Assembly: GCA_945865635.1 (NCBI GenBank)
Contig: CAMBEP010000021.1
Span: forward strand, 1-64,000
Source of the DNA: Candidatus Kuenenia stuttgartensis
GTDB taxonomy: Bacteria; Planctomycetota; Planctomycetia; Isosphaerales; Isosphaeraceae
DNA: 64,000 bases
Direction of reading: 5' to 3'
Below the pieces are notes generated by a model. The model saw nothing but the letters and a program-made list of their open reading frames with translations, was not told where the DNA came from and made no database searches. This document shows positions 62,361 to 64,000 of this stretch, piece after piece. Numbering within the stretch: the stretch's first letter is position 1; each line of letters begins with the position of its first letter. Made by a program: the position numbers and the translations under genes.

Positions 62361-63404
62361 ATGGATCCGGACCTGATCGAATCGCCCGACACCTTCACGG
62401 TGGAATCCGAGCTGACCACCCTGCCCCGCCTGGACGCCTATCTGGCTGTCCGTTACCCAAGCTTTTCACGTGTGGGCATTCAAAGGCTGATCGAGGCACA
62501 AGCTGTAACCGTCAACGACCGTCAAATGCGGCCTTCGTATAGAATTCATGCCGGTGACGTGATTTCCGTCAGTTTTCCTGACCTTCCGGACCGGCCGGAA
62601 CGTGTGATCGAGCCGGAAGATATTCCGCTTGACGTCGTTTACGAAGATCAGTGGCTGACTGTCATCAACAAGCCGCCCAACATGGTGGTGCATCCCGGGA
62701 AGGGCAACTGGAAGGGGACCTTGGTCAATGCACTTCAGTTTCGCTATTCCAAGCTCTCGTCGGTTTCCGGTTCGCACCGGCCTGGCATTATCCATCGCCT
62801 CGACCGAGACACCACAGGGCTGGTTCTGGTCGGCCGCGACGATGAAACGCACCGGGGACTGGCCTCACAGTTCGAACAACGCACGATTGAAAAGAATTAC
62901 ATTGCTGTAGTTTATGGCGAGCCAAGCCGGGACCGCGACTTCATTGAACAGCCCATTGGTCCACATTCCAGCGTTCGCGAGCGCATGGCGATCAAGCCAG
63001 TTTCAGAAGGCGGGAAGGAATCGAAGACTTTTTATGAAGTCATCCGGCGATTTGGCAAATATTCGGTGATCAAATGCGAGCTCCACACAGGCAGAACGCA
63101 TCAGATCCGCGTGCATCTGGCCTATATCGGGACCCCGGTTGTGGCCGACAAGCTCTATGCCTGTAGGGACAGAATCACGTTTTCAGAAATAAAAGGCCTG
63201 GCTCAGCCTGGTTCCAGTGTGGAGGGCGAAGAGCCCTTGATTACTCGACAAGCCCTTCATGCACATACCATTGCGTTCATACATCCGAAAACGGGCAAAC
63301 GCATTGAGCTTGAAGCGCCCTTGCCAGCCGACATGGTCCAGTTGATCGAGGCCTTGGAAAAGCTCCCGCCTGCGCCTGTCATATCGAAAAAAGGCCGATT
63401 TTGA
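62361..63404 (+). CDS. RluA-family pseudouridine synthase (RluD-like)
   Basis: 347 residues. N-terminal S4 RNA-binding domain (RLDAYLAVRYPSFSRVGIQRLI), then the catalytic domain with VVHPGKGNWKGTLVNAL, the active Asp in HRLDRDTTGLVLVGRD, and HTGRTHQIRVHLAYIGTPVVAD in two parts. Converts uridines in 23S rRNA (or tRNA) to pseudouridine; RluD is the closest well-known type by domain order, but the target site is not provable from sequence. Confidence 0.92.
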   Translation: MDPDLIESPDTFTVESELTTLPRLDAYLAVRYPSFSRVGIQRLIEAQAVTVNDRQMRPSYRIHAGDVISVSFPDLPDRPERVIEPEDIPLDVVYEDQWLTVINKPPNMVVHPGKGNWKGTLVNALQFRYSKLSSVSGSHRPGIIHRLDRDTTGLVLVGRDDETHRGLASQFEQRTIEKNYIAVVYGEPSRDRDFIEQPIGPHSSVRERMAIKPVSEGGKESKTFYEVIRRFGKYSVIKCELHTGRTHQIRVHLAYIGTPVVADKLYACRDRITFSEIKGLAQPGSSVEGEEPLITRQALHAHTIAFIHPKTGKRIELEAPLPADMVQLIEALEKLPPAPVISKKGRF

Positions 63405-63592
63405 AATGCAATCGACCAAGCCCCAAGAATACATCAAGCGCTGAGTTGAATCCAACCTGACGGGGAACTCAATCGGGGCCAAATCCTGAAAGGTTGCAAA
63501 CTCTGGCGCGTTTCGTGCATAATCCGTGGATATCCTGCATTCAAAAGCTGGCGAATGCCTGGCTTTCATCAAATTTGTAGAGCGGAGCAGTC

Positions 63593-64000
63593 ATGAGCGG
63601 TCCAGAGAGTGGTGGCAAAGCCTGGGGCGGCCGATTCCATGGCGGCACCGACAAACGCGTGGAAGCCTTCAGCGAGAGCATCTCTTACGACCGAAGGCTT
63701 TACAGGCAGGACATTGCTGGATCCGTTGCCCACGCCCATATGCTGGCTGCTGTTGGGATTATGTCCAAAGAGGAAGCCGCTGCGATTGAAAAAGGCCTGC
63801 TTGAAATTCAGTCGGATATTGAGGCTGGCCGGTTTGAATATTCGATCGCCAAAGAAGATATCCACATGCACATTGAGTCGGCCCTGATCGCCAAACTGGG
63901 CGACACTGGCCGCAAGCTCCACACGGCCCGAAGCCGCAACGATCAGGTGGCGACCGATTCGAAGCTTTGGACACGTGAAGCCCTCGACCGGATCGACCAG
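63593..64000 (+). CDS. argH: Argininosuccinate lyase (5' part; runs off the window)
   Basis: The first 136 codons of argH. They start at an ATG with GGAG upstream and read [10 protein letters not shown]..., then [20 protein letters not shown] in family order, [11 protein letters not shown], and [15 protein letters not shown], the substrate-binding loop. The enzyme splits argininosuccinate to arginine and fumarate, the last step of arginine synthesis. Full-length proteins are about 460 residues, so two thirds lie beyond base 64000. Confidence 0.95.
   Translation, partial: MSGPESGGKAWGGRFHGGTDKRVEAFSESISYDRRLYRQDIAGSVAHAHMLAAVGIMSKEEAAAIEKGLLEIQSDIEAGRFEYSIAKEDIHMHIESALIAKLGDTGRKLHTARSRNDQVATDSKLWTREALDRIDQ

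Overview
The window looks like a chromosomal segment of a member of the Planctomycetes. No 16S rRNA gene is present, so this rests on gene content. The clues are Gfo/Idh/MocA oxidoreductases, one with a twin-arginine leader; an FG-GAP repeat protein; secreted acetylxylan-esterase-like hydrolases; an ECF sigma factor; two different GroELs; a Sua5-like/low-molecular-weight phosphatase fusion; and a leucine-rich-repeat protein whose N-terminus carries an LE-R-vL-type export motif. Genus is not resolved.

Layout, left to right. 1-3.2 kb: a zeta-toxin remnant, then a minus-strand unit yggS, yggU (DUF167), aroA. 3.4-6.4 kb: a small membrane protein, a beta-hydroxyacid dehydrogenase, a DUF3500 protein and a single-domain rhodanese. 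6.5-9.7 kb: a Tes-like (COG1964) radical SAM enzyme, a zinc-ribbon membrane protein and an Lgt-like membrane protein, a possible lipid-modifying set. 9.9-15.5 kb: a Tat-exported oxidoreductase, a hypothetical, an FG-GAP protein, a SHOCT-like membrane protein, the phosphatase fusion and an ECF sigma factor. 15.5-23 kb: a gene-poor, AT-richer accessory stretch with an SGNH membrane hydrolase, a leaderless alpha-carbonic anhydrase, a small membrane-protein gene broken by two in-frame stops, and a large tandem FAD-binding protein.

23-29.5 kb: a protein-folding block on the minus strand. groEL-groES-groEL is followed by an intrinsic terminator, then dnaJ-grpE-fmdB-like-yacG. 30-34 kb: three tightly packed minus-strand genes headed by a GHKL (Hsp90/MutL-type) ATPase and ending with a DUF6339-like protein. 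This is the best candidate here for an uncharacterised, possibly defensive, system. 34-39.6 kb: a scarred region with a truncated oxidoreductase, an esterase, an IS66-type element, a BspA-like leucine-rich-repeat protein and two ISL3-type transposase remnants.

39.7-43.3 kb: housekeeping genes on the minus strand (rpmA; obg, coaX and a short MnmE-like GTPase with overlapping ends). 43.6-46.8 kb: a ligase-associated exonuclease, an ATP-dependent DNA ligase and a GGQ release-factor-like protein. 46.8-55.5 kb: large exported proteins, namely a propeller-like protein, a double-domain esterase and a three-domain amidohydrolase in which only the middle domain keeps metal ligands. 55.5-64 kb: a nested palindromic repeat, two small exported/membrane proteins, aspS, a Tat-exported metallophosphoesterase, an unknown membrane protein, a membrane-anchored TPR-like protein, an RluA-type pseudouridine synthase and the start of argH, which runs off the end. 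I saw no tRNA or rRNA genes and no CRISPR array.
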